Source: Nocardia sp. BMG51109 (GTDB taxonomy: Bacteria > Actinomycetota > Actinomycetes > Mycobacteriales > Mycobacteriaceae). From it: DNA of 64,000 bases. Location of the stretch: contig NZ_JAFQ01000004.1 in the NCBI RefSeq assembly GCF_000526215.1, positions 4,092,001 through 4,156,000 of the forward strand. The letters are read 5' to 3'. The position numbers and the translations under genes are program-made. The notes beneath the pieces are model-generated. The model was not told where the DNA came from. It saw nothing but the letters and a program-made list of their open reading frames with translations, and searched no databases. Below are positions 13,710 to 25,400 of the stretch, in pieces (the first letter of the stretch is position 1; every line of letters starts with the position of its first letter).

Positions 13710-16700
13710 CGAGGAACGAGAGCATGAGCGAAGACAGCACGGATCCCCAGCACGAGAAGCTCGTTCGGTACCTGAAGAAGGTCGCCGTCGATCTCAGCGA
13801 CGCCAGAGCGAGACTGCGCGAGTACGAGGATCGTGCGAGCGAACCGCTGGCGATCGTCGGCATGAGCTGCCGGTACCCGGGCGGGGTCGACTCGCCGCAG
13901 GAGCTGTGGGAGCTGGTTGCGGACGGCCGGGACGGCATGTCGGCACTGCCGACCGACCGGGGCTGGGACCTGGAGCGGCTCTACGATCCGGATCCCGACC
14001 GGGCGGGAACCGCCTACACGCGAGTGGGCGGATTCGTCGACGGCGTCAGCGATTTCGACGCCGAGTTCTTCGGCATCAGCCCCCGCGAAGCGCTGGCGAT
14101 GGACCCGCAGCAACGATTGCTGCTGGAGTCGGCGTGGGAGGCGTTCGAGGACGCGGGTATCGACCCGATGTCATTGCGCGGCACCGATACCGGAGTGTTC
14201 TGCGGTGTGGGCGCCTCCGACTACGCGTCGGTACCCGCGGGCGCGCTGCCACATCTGGAGGGCTTCCGGCTGACCGGGTCGACGACCAGCGTCGTGTCGG
14301 GGCGCATCTCCTACACCCTCGGGCTGGAAGGCCCCTCGGTATCGGTGGACACCGCCTGCTCCTCCTCGCTGGTGGCGCTGCACCTGGCCTCGCAAGCACT
14401 GCGGGCACGGGAGTGTGCACTGGCGTTGGTCGGCGGCGTGACCGTGCTGTCGGGGCCGTTCTTGTTCCTGGAGTTCAGCAGGCAGCGGGCACTCGCACCG
14501 GATGGCCGGTGCAAGCCGTACGCGGCCGCCGCGGATGGGACCGGATTCTCCGACGGCCTGGGCCTGGTTGTGCTGGAACGGCTCTCGGATGCCCAGCGCA
14601 AGGGTCATCAGGTGTTGGCGGTGGTGCGCGGCAGCGCGGTGAATCAGGACGGCGCGAGCAACGGGCTGACCGCGCCGAACGGTCCCTCGCAGGAGCGGGT
14701 GATCCGCCAGGCGCTGACGAATGCCGCCCTGAACGCCGCGGATGTCGACGTCGTGGAGGGGCACGGCACCGGGACCAAGCTCGGCGATCCGATCGAGGCG
14801 CAGGCGTTGCTCGCGACGTACGGCAAGGACCGGCCGAACGGCCCGCTGTGGCTCGGCTCGATCAAATCGAATATCGGGCACAGCTCCACCGCGGCCGGGG
14901 TGGCCGGCGTGATCAAGATGGTCCAGGCGCTGCGTCACGAGGTGCTGCCGCCGACCCTGCACGTGGATTCGCCGTCACCACATGTGGATTGGGGTTCCGG
15001 GCGGGTCGAACTGCTGACCGAGGCGCGGGATTGGCCGAGGAACGAGCGCCCGCGACGGGCAGGTATTTCGTCGTTCGGGGTGGGCGGCACGAACGCGCAC
15101 TTGATCGTGGAGGAGGCACCCGCCACGGAGCGGACGACCGAGAGCGCCGGCGAACCGTTGTCGGTGGTGCCCGTGCCGGTGTCGGCACGGACCGAGGCCG
15201 CGCTGCGTGCGCAGGCGGCACGTTTGCGGGCGTCTCTGCTCGAGCGGCCCGAGGTTTCGCTGCTCGATGTCGGGTTCTCGGAGGTTTCGACGCGGGCACA
15301 GCTGGAGTGCCGCGGCGTGGTGGTGGCCTCGGACCGTGCCGAGTTGCTCGCGGGACTCGAGGCATTGAGTTCATCCGAGCCGGCGGCGAATGTCGTTGCG
15401 GGGCAGGTGGTCGGCGGCAAGGCGGTCTTCGTGTTCCCCGGCCAGGGCGCGCAGTGGGCGGGAATGGCGGTGGAGCTGTTGGCATCCGCACCCGTGTTCG
15501 CCGACGAGATCGCCGCCTGTGCAGAGGCGTTGTCGGAGTTCGTGGATTGGCCGCTGCGGGACGTGTTGCGAGGCGAACCGGATGCTCCGTCGCTGGAGCG
15601 GGTCGACGTCGTACAGCCGGTGCTGTTCGCGGTGATGGCCGGGCTGGCTCGGCTCTGGAGCTCCTACGGTGTGGAACCGATTGCGGTGGTAGGGCATTCG
15701 CAGGGAGAGATCGCCGCGGCCTACATTGCCGGTGGGCTTTCGCTGCGGGACGCCGCCAGGATCGTCGCCTTGCGGTCGCGGTTGATCGGGTCGCGGCTGG
15801 CCGGTGGCGGTGGCATGGTGTCGATCGCGCTGCCGGTAGAGCGGGTCGAGAAACTGCTCGAACCGTATGCCGGCCGGGCGGCTGTGGCAGCGGTGAACGG
15901 TCCGGCGGCCGTGGTGGTTTCCGGGGAACCGGCGGCGCTGGACGAACTGGTGGCCGCGTGCGAGGGCGCGGACATCCGGGCGCGGCGGATCGCGGTGGAC
16001 TACGCCTCGCATTCGGCCCAGGTCGCGACCATCGAGGACGAGTTGCGCGGACTACTGGACACGGTTGCTCCGGTATCCGGTCGAATCCCGTTCTACTCCA
16101 CCGTGGTCGGCGACTTCGTCGACACCGCGACGCTGGATGCCGGGTACTGGTACCGCAACCTGCGCGGCCGCGTGGGTTTCGAACCGGCGGTTCGAGCGTT
16201 GGTGGACCACGGCGCGAGCTGTTTCGTGGAGATCTCCCCACACCCGGTGCTGGCGATGGCCGTCGACGCGACGATTGAGGCGCACGCCGGACCGGGCCGG
16301 GCGGCGGTGGTCGGTTCGCTCCGCCGCGACGAAGGCGGTCTCCGGCGCTTCGTGCTGTCGGTGGCCGAGGCGCACGCCGGTGGAGTCGCGGTGGACTGGT
16401 CTGCGTACTTCGCGAACCGCGGGGCCGAGCGGGTCGCCCTGCCGACGTATGCGTTTCAGCGGCAACGGTTCTGGCTCGCGCCGAGTGCGGGCTTCGGGGA
16501 GGTGAGCGCCCCGGGGCTGAGCCCGGTCGAGCATCCGATGCTCACGGCCGTGATGCGGGTCGGTGACCGGGACGAGTGGGTGTACACCGGTCGGATTTCG
16601 CAGGACGCACAGCCCTGGACCCGGGATCACGTGGTGCTCGGCACTGTCGTCGTGCCCGGGGTGGCCTTCGTCGAGGCGATCCTGGCGGCCGGTCGCGCGA

Positions 16701-19700
16701 CGGGCTGTGCGGTGCTCGACGAACTGGTGCTGGAGGCGCCGCTGGTATTGGACGATGACGCCGTCCGGCAACTGCAGATCACCGTGGGGAGGCCCGGGGC
16801 CGACGGCCGACGGGAATTCGCGGTCTACTCGTGGCCCGAAGGCGGTGGCGTCGAGGAAGGCGGTGGCGTCGAGGACGCCGAGCCGACCAGGCACGGTAGT
16901 GGCTGGCTCGGCATCGAATCCGAGCCGGTCGCCCCGTGGCCGCAGGCATGGCCGCCGGAGGGCGCCGAGCCGCAATCGGTGGACGCGCTGTACACGGGCA
17001 TGTCCGACCTGGGGTACGACTACGGCCCGACGTTCCGGGGCGTGCGTGCGGTGTGGCGGCGCGGCAGCGAGGTCTACGCCGATATCGCGCTGCCGGACGG
17101 CACCGACGACGCCGGCTTCGCCCTCCACCCGGGTCTGTTCGATGCCGCGCTGCACGGGGGACTGCTCGAGAAGGTACCGGGCAATGCGGTGGTGCTGCCG
17201 TTCTCGTGGTCGGGCGTTCGGCTCGGCGCGACCGGGCCGACCGGGGCGCGCGTGCGGATCACCCCGGCGGGCGACGCCGCGCTGCACGTGGACATCGTCG
17301 GGGAGCACGGTGAGCCGGTGGGCAGCATCGCCAAGCTCGTCTTCCGTGAGGTGGAACCGGGACAGCTCGACCGTGCCGACGGCGATCGGGGAAATTCGCT
17401 CTGGCGGGTCGACTGGACCACGGTGACCGCCGGAACCTCGACGGCGCGGGTGTCGGCCCTCGGTGACTTCACCGGCGCGGGTGCGCGATTCGCGGATCTC
17501 GATGCGCTCGAGCAGGCACTCGCGGACGGTGCCGCGGTGCCCGACGCGGTTCTCGCCGCGGTGCAGAATCCGGTGGGCTCCGCGGACGCGCAGGCGGTCG
17601 CCACCGCGACCCTCGCCCTGGTGCAGCGGTGGTTGTCCAGCGAATGGCTCACCGACGCACAGCTTCTCGTCGTCACGCACGGCGCGGTCCCGGTCGGCGG
17701 CGATGTTCCGGACACCGCGCAGGCCGCGGCGTGGGGTCTGGTGCACAGCGCCCAGTCCGAGCATCCGGGGCGGTTCGTGCTGGTCGATCTCGACGACGGC
17801 GACGAGCCGGAGTGGGGCGCGCTTCTCTCTCTCGACGAACCCCAGCTCGCGATGCGCGGCGGCGCCGTGCTCGCACCCCGGCTCGGCCGGGTGCCCACCG
17901 GGCCACAGGGCCTGGCATGGCGGTTGTCGATCGGGCAGCACGGGTCGCTGGAGAATCTGGCGATCGTGCCGTCGGACGGTGACAGGGCGCTGACTCCGGG
18001 GGAGGTCCGGATCGGGGTGCGGGCCGCGGGCGTGAACTTCCGTGACGTGCTGATCGCGCTCGGCACCTATCCGGATGACGCGCCGCTGGGCAGTGAGGCC
18101 GCGGGGGTCGTGCTCGAAGTCGGTTCCGAGGTAAGCGATCTCGCGCCGGGAGACCGGGTATTCGGCCTGGCGCTGGAATCGTTCGGTCCGCTGGCGGTCA
18201 CCGATCGGCGCCTGCTCCGGCCGATCCCGGCGGGCTGGACCTTCGCCCAGGCCGCCGCGGTGCCCGTGGCATATCTGACCGCATACATCGGGCTCGTCGA
18301 ACTGGCGGAAGTACGGGCCGGGGAACGGGTGCTGGTGCACGCCGGCGCGGGCGGCGTCGGATCGGCGGCGGTGCAGATCGCTCGCCACCTGGGTGCGGAC
18401 GTATTCGCGACGGCGAGCCCGGAGAAATGGGATACGTTGCGCGCCTTCGGTATTCCCGATGACCATCTCGGCTCGTCGCGGGACCACGGCTTCCGTGACG
18501 CCTTCCTGGAGCAGACCGGTGGCGCGGGAGTCGACGTGGTACTCAACGCGCTCGCCGGTCCGTTCATCGACGCGACGCTGGATCTGCTCTCGCGCGGTGG
18601 GCGGTTCATCGACATGGGTAAGGCCGACGTCCGCGATCCCGGGGTTGTCGCCGAGACACATCCGGGCGTGCGGTACCGGGCGTTCGACACCTTCGACGCG
18701 GCCGGTGTAGAGCGTGTGCAGCGGTTGCTCGGCGAGATTGTCGAGTTGTTCGAGCGCGGTGTGCTCAGGCATCCGGCGATTCGGGCCTGGGACGTGCGCG
18801 ACGGTGCCGCGGCACTGCGGTTCCTGCGGGAGGGCGCCAATGTCGGCAAACTCGTTCTGACCGTGCCCGCACCGCTCGATCCGCACGGCGCCGTGCTGAT
18901 CACGGGCGGGACCGGCGGCTTGGGCGCGCTGGTCGCCAGGCACCTGGCCGAGCGCCATGAGGTGGGGGAGCTCGTGCTGGCGAGCCGTCGCGGTCCCGCG
19001 GCGGCGGGTGCGACCGAGTTGATCGCCGAACTGGAGTCGGCGGGGACCGCGGCGCGGGTCGTGGCATGTGACGTGTCGGACCGGAAACAGCTTGCCGCGC
19101 TGTTGGATTCGATCGATCGCCCGTTGACGGCTGTCGTGCACGCCGCCGGTGTGCTCGACGACGGGGTGATCGAGTCGCTGACCCCCGAACGATTGCACCG
19201 CGTGCTGGAGCCGAAGCTCCGGGCGGCACTGCACCTCGACGAGTTGACCGCGGATCTGGATCTGTCGGCGTTCGTGCTGTTCTCCTCGGTCGCCGCGTTG
19301 ATCGGCAGTGCCGGCCAGGGTGGCTACGCGGCGGCGAACGCGGGCCTGGATGCGCTGGCGGCCCAGCGACGGGCCCAAGGGCGGGCGGGCCTCTCACTGG
19401 CCTGGGGCCTGTGGGCCGACGCGACCGGCATGACCGGTGCGCTCGACGCCGCGGAGATGACCCGGCTGGAGCGAACGGGCGTGCGGCCGCTGTCCGCCGA
19501 ATCAGGGCTCGAACTCTTCGACCGGACACTGGATTCGGCGGACGCGCTGCTGGCCCCGGTGCACCTCGATCTCCTCTCGCTGCGCACCCAGGCGCGGGCA
19601 GGCATGCTCCCGGCGCTGCTGCGCGGTCTGGTCCGTGCCCCCGCGCGACGCGGCGAAGCCGCGGGCGGCTCGCTGACGGCGCGCCTGGCCGGAGTGAGCG

Positions 19701-22700
19701 AGGCCGACCGGGTGCGGGTCGCGCTGGAACTCGTCCGGACGCAGGTGGCCTCGGTACTCGGATACGCATCGGCCGACGCGATCGCCGCGGACCGGGCCTT
19801 CAAGGAGATCGGCTTCGACTCGCTGAGCGCGGTCGAGTTGCGCAACAGGCTGACCCAGCTCACCGGTCTGCGACTGCCCGCGACGCTGGTCTTCGACCAC
19901 CCCACCCCGAATGCGGTGGCGCGGTTGCTGCTCAGCGAGATCGGCGGTGTCGCCGAGGCCCCGCGGCCGGCCGCGCCACGGCGCACGGAGACCGGTGACC
20001 CGGTGGTGATCGTCGGTATGGGCTGCCGCTATCCCGGTGGAGTCGGCTCCCCGGACGAGCTGTGGGACCTGGTCGCCGAGGGACGTGACGCGGTATCGCC
20101 GCTGCCGACAGATCGCGGCTGGGATCTCGAACGTCTCTACGACCCGGACCCGGATCACCAGGGCACCTACTACACCGAGGGCGGCGGGTTCGTCGACGGC
20201 GTCGCCGACTTCGACGCGGCGTTCTTCGGCATCAGCCCGCGCGAGGCGCTGGGCATGGATCCGCAGCAACGGCTGCTGCTCGAGTCGGCGTGGGAGGCGC
20301 TCGAGAACGCCGGGATCGATCCGATCTCGTTGCGCGGCACCGACACCGGAATCTTTGCCGGTGTGGCCCCCGCGGGCTACGGCGGGTCGATGCCGCCGGA
20401 GCTGGAGGGCTATTACCTGACCGGCGCGACCACCAGCGTCGTCGCCGGCCGGATCGCCTACAGCCTCGGACTGGAGGGCCCGGCACTGTCGATCGACACC
20501 GCCTGCTCGTCGTCGCTGGTGGCGTTGCACCTGGCCGCGCAGTCGTTACGCGCCGGTGAGTGCTCGCTGGCGTTGGTCGGTGGTGTGTCGCTGCTGACCG
20601 AGCCCTCGCTGCTGATCGACTTCAGTAGGCAGCGTGGTCTGTCGCCGGACGGCCGGTGTAAGTCGTATGCGGCGGCCGCGGATGGGACCGGGTTCTCCGA
20701 TGGTGTGGGTCTTGTTGTGTTGGAGCGTCTTTCGGATGCTCGGCGTAATGGTCATCAGGTGCTTGCGGTGGTGCGTGGGAGTGCGGTGAATCAGGATGGT
20801 GCGAGTAATGGGTTGACGGCGCCGAATGGTCCGTCGCAGGAGCGGGTGATCCGTGCCGCGCTGGCGAATGCGGGGCTGGGTCCGGGTGATGTGGATGCGG
20901 TGGAGGGTCACGGGACGGGGACGAGGCTGGGTGACCCGATCGAGGCGAAGGCGTTGCTGGCGACGTATGGGCGTGAGCGTACTGCGGGGCCGCTGTGGTT
21001 GGGGTCGATCAAGTCGAATATCGGGCATACGTCGACGGCGGCCGGTGTGGCGGGTGTGATCAAGATGGTGCAGGCGTTGCGGCATGGGGTGTTGCCGGCG
21101 ACGTTGCATGTGGATTCGCCGTCGCCGCATGTGGATTGGGGTTCGGGGGAGGTCGAGTTGTTGACCGAGGCGCGGGAGTGGTCGTCGAACGGCCATCCGC
21201 GCCGCGCCGGTATTTCGTCGTTCGGGGTGAGTGGCACGAATGCGCACGTGATTGTGGAGGAGGCGCCGGTAGCGGGACCCGTGGTAGCGGGAGCCCTGGC
21301 CGAGGGGCCGGTGCAGGTGGCGTCGGATGGGCGGGACGAGCTGATGGTGCCGGTGGTGGTGTCGGGTCGGTCGGTGGCGGGGTTGCGGGGTCAGGCGGCG
21401 CGGTTGCGGTCGTATCTTGTTGCGAGGCCGGAGGTTTCGCTGTTGGATGTGGGCTGGTCGGAGGTGTCGACGCGGGCGCAGTTGGAGTATCGCGCTGCGG
21501 TGGTGGCGTCCGGGCGTGCGGAGTTGCTGGCGGGGTTGGCCGCGCTTGCGGAGGGTGAGCCTGGGGCGGGTGTGTTCGAGGGGGCTCCTGTTCCGGGGAA
21601 GACGGCGTTTCTGTTTACCGGTCAGGGTGCGCAGCGGGCCGGGATGGGTGTGGAGCTGGCTGGGGCGTTCCCGGTGTTTGCTTCGGCGTTGGATGAGGTG
21701 TGCGAGCACTTGGATGCCCGTGTGGGTCGTTCGGTGCGGGAATTGATGTCGGCGGCACCGGACTCCGCGGAAGCGGGTCTGCTGGACGAGACGGAATACA
21801 CGCAGGTGGTGTTGTTCGCGGTCGAGGTGGCGTTGTTCCGGTTGCTGGAGTCGGTGGGTGTGCGGCCGGATTGTGTGGTGGGTCATTCGGTGGGGGAGAT
21901 TGTGGCGGCGTATGTGGCGGGGGTGTTGTCACTCTCGGATGCGTGTGAGTTGGTGGTGGCGCGGGGCCGGTTGATGGGGGCGTTGCCCGCGACGGGTGCG
22001 ATGGTGGCGGTGGAGGCCGGTGAGGGTGAGGTTGTGGAGTCTCTTGCTGGGTTTGTGGGCCGGTTGGATGTGGCGGCGGTGAATGGTCCTCGGGCGGTGG
22101 TCGTCTCGGGTGATGCGGAAGCCATCGAGGAGTGGCTGCCGGTGTGGGAGGGCCGCAGGACGTCGCGGTTGCGGGTGAGTCATGCGTTTCATTCGTATTT
22201 GATGGAGCCGATGCTCGCCGAGTTCGAGCGGGTGGTACAGCGTTTGCGGTTGGGTGTGCCGCGTATTCCGGTGGTGTCGAACGTGTCGGGTGAGCCGGTG
22301 GGTGAGGAGATGAGCGACCCGGGGTATTGGGTGGAGCATGTGCGCCGGGCGGTGCGGTTCGGCGACGGTGTGGCCACCCTGTATGAGCTCGGTGTGCGCC
22401 GGTTTGTGGAGGTGGGTCCGGATGCGGTGTTGACGGCGATGGCGGGGCAGTCGCTGGAGGAGCGGACGGATGTTGTGGTGGTGCCTGTACTGCGGTCACG
22501 CCAGTCGGAGCAGGAAGCGTTCGCAAGCGTTCTGGGCCGGTTGCATGTGGCTGGTGTGGGGGTGGATTGGCCGGCGTTTTATGCGGGTTCGGGTGCTCAG
22601 CGGATCTCGTTGCCCACCTACGCATTCCAGCGCGAACGTTTCTGGCTGGCTCCGGGCGTAGGCACGAGTGACGTCGGCGCGGCCGGGCTCGGCCGGATCG

Positions 22701-25375
22701 AACACCCGATGCTGACAGGCATTGTTCCGGTGGGTGATCGTGACGAGTGGTTGTTCACCGGCAGCCTGTCTACCGAAACCCAGTCGTGGACACAGGATCA
22801 CGTGGTGCTGGGTGTGACCATCGTGCCGGGTACCGCGCTGGTCGAGCTGGCGTTGGCCGCCGGACGCGAGGTCGCAAGTCCGGTCGTCGAGGAACTGGTG
22901 CTCGAGGCACCGCTGCTGCTCGATGCCGGAGCCACCCGCCAGGTGCAGGTCACCGTCGGCCAGGCCGATGGCGACGATCGCCGTGAGGTCGCGATCTATA
23001 CCCGACCCGAGGCCGGGGCGGATACCGAACCTGCGGAGATGACCTGCCATGCGCGCGGCGTACTGGCACCGGATCACGAACCGCTACGTGCCCGAGACAC
23101 CGAATGGCCGCCCGCCGGAGCCGAGCCCGCGTCGCCGGATGTGCTCTACGCGGGGATGGCCGATCTCGGATACGACTACGGCCCGATGTTCCAGGGCGTG
23201 CACGCGGTGTGGCGCGCCGGCGACGACGTCTATGCCGAAGTAGCGCTGCCCGACGACGCCGGCGGAGCCGGATGGGGTATCCATCCGGCACTGTTCGATG
23301 CCGCCATGCACGGCGGACTGTTGCAGCAGGGCTCCGAAGTCGCGGCGGTGCTGCCGTTCTCGTGGTCGGGCGTACGCCTGGGCACACCCGGGCTTTCCCG
23401 GGTCCGCGCGCGGATCAGCCCGGCGGACGGCACCGCGCTGCGCGTCGACATCACGAGCGAGCAGGGCGAGCCGGTATTGCGGATGGATCGACTCGACATG
23501 CGTCCGGTGGAACCGTCGCAGCTCACGAACGGTCGTCGCGCGACCCGGAATTCGCTGTTCGGGCTCGATTGGAGTCCTGTGACGGGCGCCGCCGCGCCGG
23601 TACGGATCGTGGTCCTCGGCGAACTCGCAGCCGAAGGCGAGCGGTTCGCCGATCTGGATGCGCTGGAGCGGGCGCTGGCCGAGGGCGGGCAGGCACCGGA
23701 CGCGGTGCTCCTCGCGTTCGACGACGTGCTTCAGGGCACCGATCTCGCCGCGGCCGTGCGGTTGACCACCGGCCGGGCACTCGAGCTGGTACAGCGCTGG
23801 CTGACCAGCGAATGGCTCACCGACACAAGGCTTGTCGTGGTCACGCGGCGTGCGATGGCCGTGGGTGGCGAGGCGCCGAGCGTGGCGATGGCGCCGGTTC
23901 CCGGATTGCTGCGCAGCGTCCAATCGGAACATCCGGGCCGGTTCCTGCTGGTCGACGCCGATGTCGACACGGCCGTCGACTGGGCCGCGATCCTCGGCGC
24001 CGACGAACCGCAGCTGGCGGTGCGAGCGGGACGGGTGCTGGCACCGCGGCTGGCCCGAGTAACGGCCGAACCTGTTGCGGCCCCGATGGATCCGAGTGGC
24101 ACGGTGTTGATCACCGGTGGTACCGGCGGTCTCGGTGCGCTGTTCGCCAGGCATCTGGCGCAGCGATACGGCGCCAAGAATCTGTTGTTGGTGAGCCGGC
24201 GGGGCCCGGCGGCAGACGGCGCCGACGCGCTGGTCGCCGACCTGGCGCTGCTGGGCGCCGAGGCGCGGGTCGCGGCGTGCGATGTCGCGGACCGCGACCA
24301 GCTCGAGCGACTGCTCGGCACACTGGAGCAACCACTGACGGCGGTCGTCCACGCGGCTGGCGTCCTCGACGACGGCCTTGTCGAATCGCTGACACCCGAA
24401 CGGCTGGACCGCGTGCTGCGCCCGAAAGTCGATGCGGCACTGCATCTACACGAATTGACCGCCGGGCTGGAGTTGTCGGCCTTCGTGTTGTTCTCCTCCA
24501 CGGCCGCGCTCCTGGGCAACCCGGGTCAGGCGAACTACGCCGCCGCCAACGCGACCCTCGACGCCCTTGCGGCCGTGCGCCGCGCCGAAGGGTCGGCTGC
24601 GACCGCGCTGGCCTGGGGTGTCTGGGCTGAAACGGGCGGCATGGCAGGCGAATTCGGTGCGGCCGAACTCGCCCGGCTGAAGCGCACCGGTATCGGCGCG
24701 ATGGACGCCGAACTCGGGCTCGAATTGTTCGACCTGGCCCTCGGGCTGGACGTTCCGTTGCTGGCGCCGGTGCGGCTCGACCAGGCGGCGCTCCAGGCGC
24801 AGGCACGCGCGGGCATGCTGCCCGCCCTGCTGCGCGGATTGGGCCGGGCCCGGCGCGCCGATTCCACGGGATCATTGGCACATCGGCTGGCGGGCGTCGC
24901 CGAGGCCGACCGCGAGCAGGTCGTGCTGGACCTGGTGCGTGGAGAGGTGGCTGCCGTGTTGGGGCATGCGTCGGCAGCCGCGATCGACCCGCAGCGAGCC
25001 TTCCAGGAGATCGGCTTCGACTCGCTCGCCGCGGTCGAACTGCGCAACCGGCTCGGCAAGAACACCGGGGTCCGATTGCCCGCGACGCTGGTCTTCGACC
25101 ATCCGACGCCGGCGGCGATCGTGCGGTTGCTGCTCACCGAGGTGGAGCCGAACGCCGTTCCCGAGATCCGGACGCGGTCGGCGGACGACGAGATTCGCGC
25201 CCTGCTCGCCGCCGTGCCGATCGACCGCCTGCGCCGGGCCGGGCTGCTGGAGACGCTGCGTGACCTCGCGAACGCGGATCCCGACGAGGACTCGTCGGAG
25301 AACGGGGACGCCGAGTCGATCGATGACATGGACGCCGACGCCCTGATCCGAATGGCACAGGAAGACATGGCATGA
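13706..25375 (+). CDS. Type I modular PKS, two modules (C: KS-AT-DH-ER-KR-ACP; D: KS-AT-DH-KR-ACP)
   Basis: 3889 residues. The docking head (about 1-43) contains [14 protein letters not shown]. Module C: KS Cys218; AT with GHSQGE (Ser665) and YASH (methylmalonyl); DH His975; ER about 1403-1717 with Tyr1455 in LGTYPDD, predicting a 2S methyl; KR with LDD and Tyr1874; ACP Ser2039. Module D: KS from about 2097 with Cys2267; AT with GHSVGE (Ser2728) and HAFH (malonyl); DH His3032; KR with LDD and Tyr3611; ACP Ser3773. Module C should add a fully reduced propionate and module D a trans alkene. The acidic tail ends with [13 protein letters not shown], a different docking type from the two upstream tails. 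The start overlaps the upstream stop (ATGA). A second in-frame ATG at 13724, behind a gagg motif, is an alternative start that would drop six residues. Confidence 0.97.
16838..16873 (+). repeat. 18-bp perfect in-frame tandem duplication in DH-C
   Basis: gaaggcggtggcgtcgag occurs twice in a row and encodes [12 protein letters not shown] in a surface loop of the module C dehydratase. None of the other DH domains has the insert. Confidence 0.95.
20621..21265 (+). repeat. 645-bp near-identical block, module D copy (partner 26136-26780)
   Basis: It covers the C-terminal third of KS-D, from ttcagtaggc to the end of the KS at gaggaggcg. Base-by-base reading against 26136-26780 gives one mismatch (20647 G versus 26162 C), although flanking KS sequence differs widely. 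This fits a recent gene conversion. Confidence 0.95.
21853..22014 (+). repeat. 162-bp identical block, AT-D active-site region (partner 27419-27580)
   Basis: Surrounds the GHSVGE active-site motif of the malonyl AT of module D and is identical by eye to module E. Confidence 0.85.
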
Positions 25376-25400
25376 GTACCTGCGACAACGAGGAATAGGC

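Noticed and set aside
13687..16278. Plus-strand 863-codon frame overlapping the start of the PKS gene at 13706
   Set aside because: Gly/Arg-rich out-of-frame reading of KS-AT sequence; the PKS frame has all active-site motifs.
16052..19378. Minus-strand open frame of about 1108 codons opposite module C
   Set aside because: Same reason: no domain, basic low-complexity composition, fully antisense to the DH-ER-KR coding sequence.
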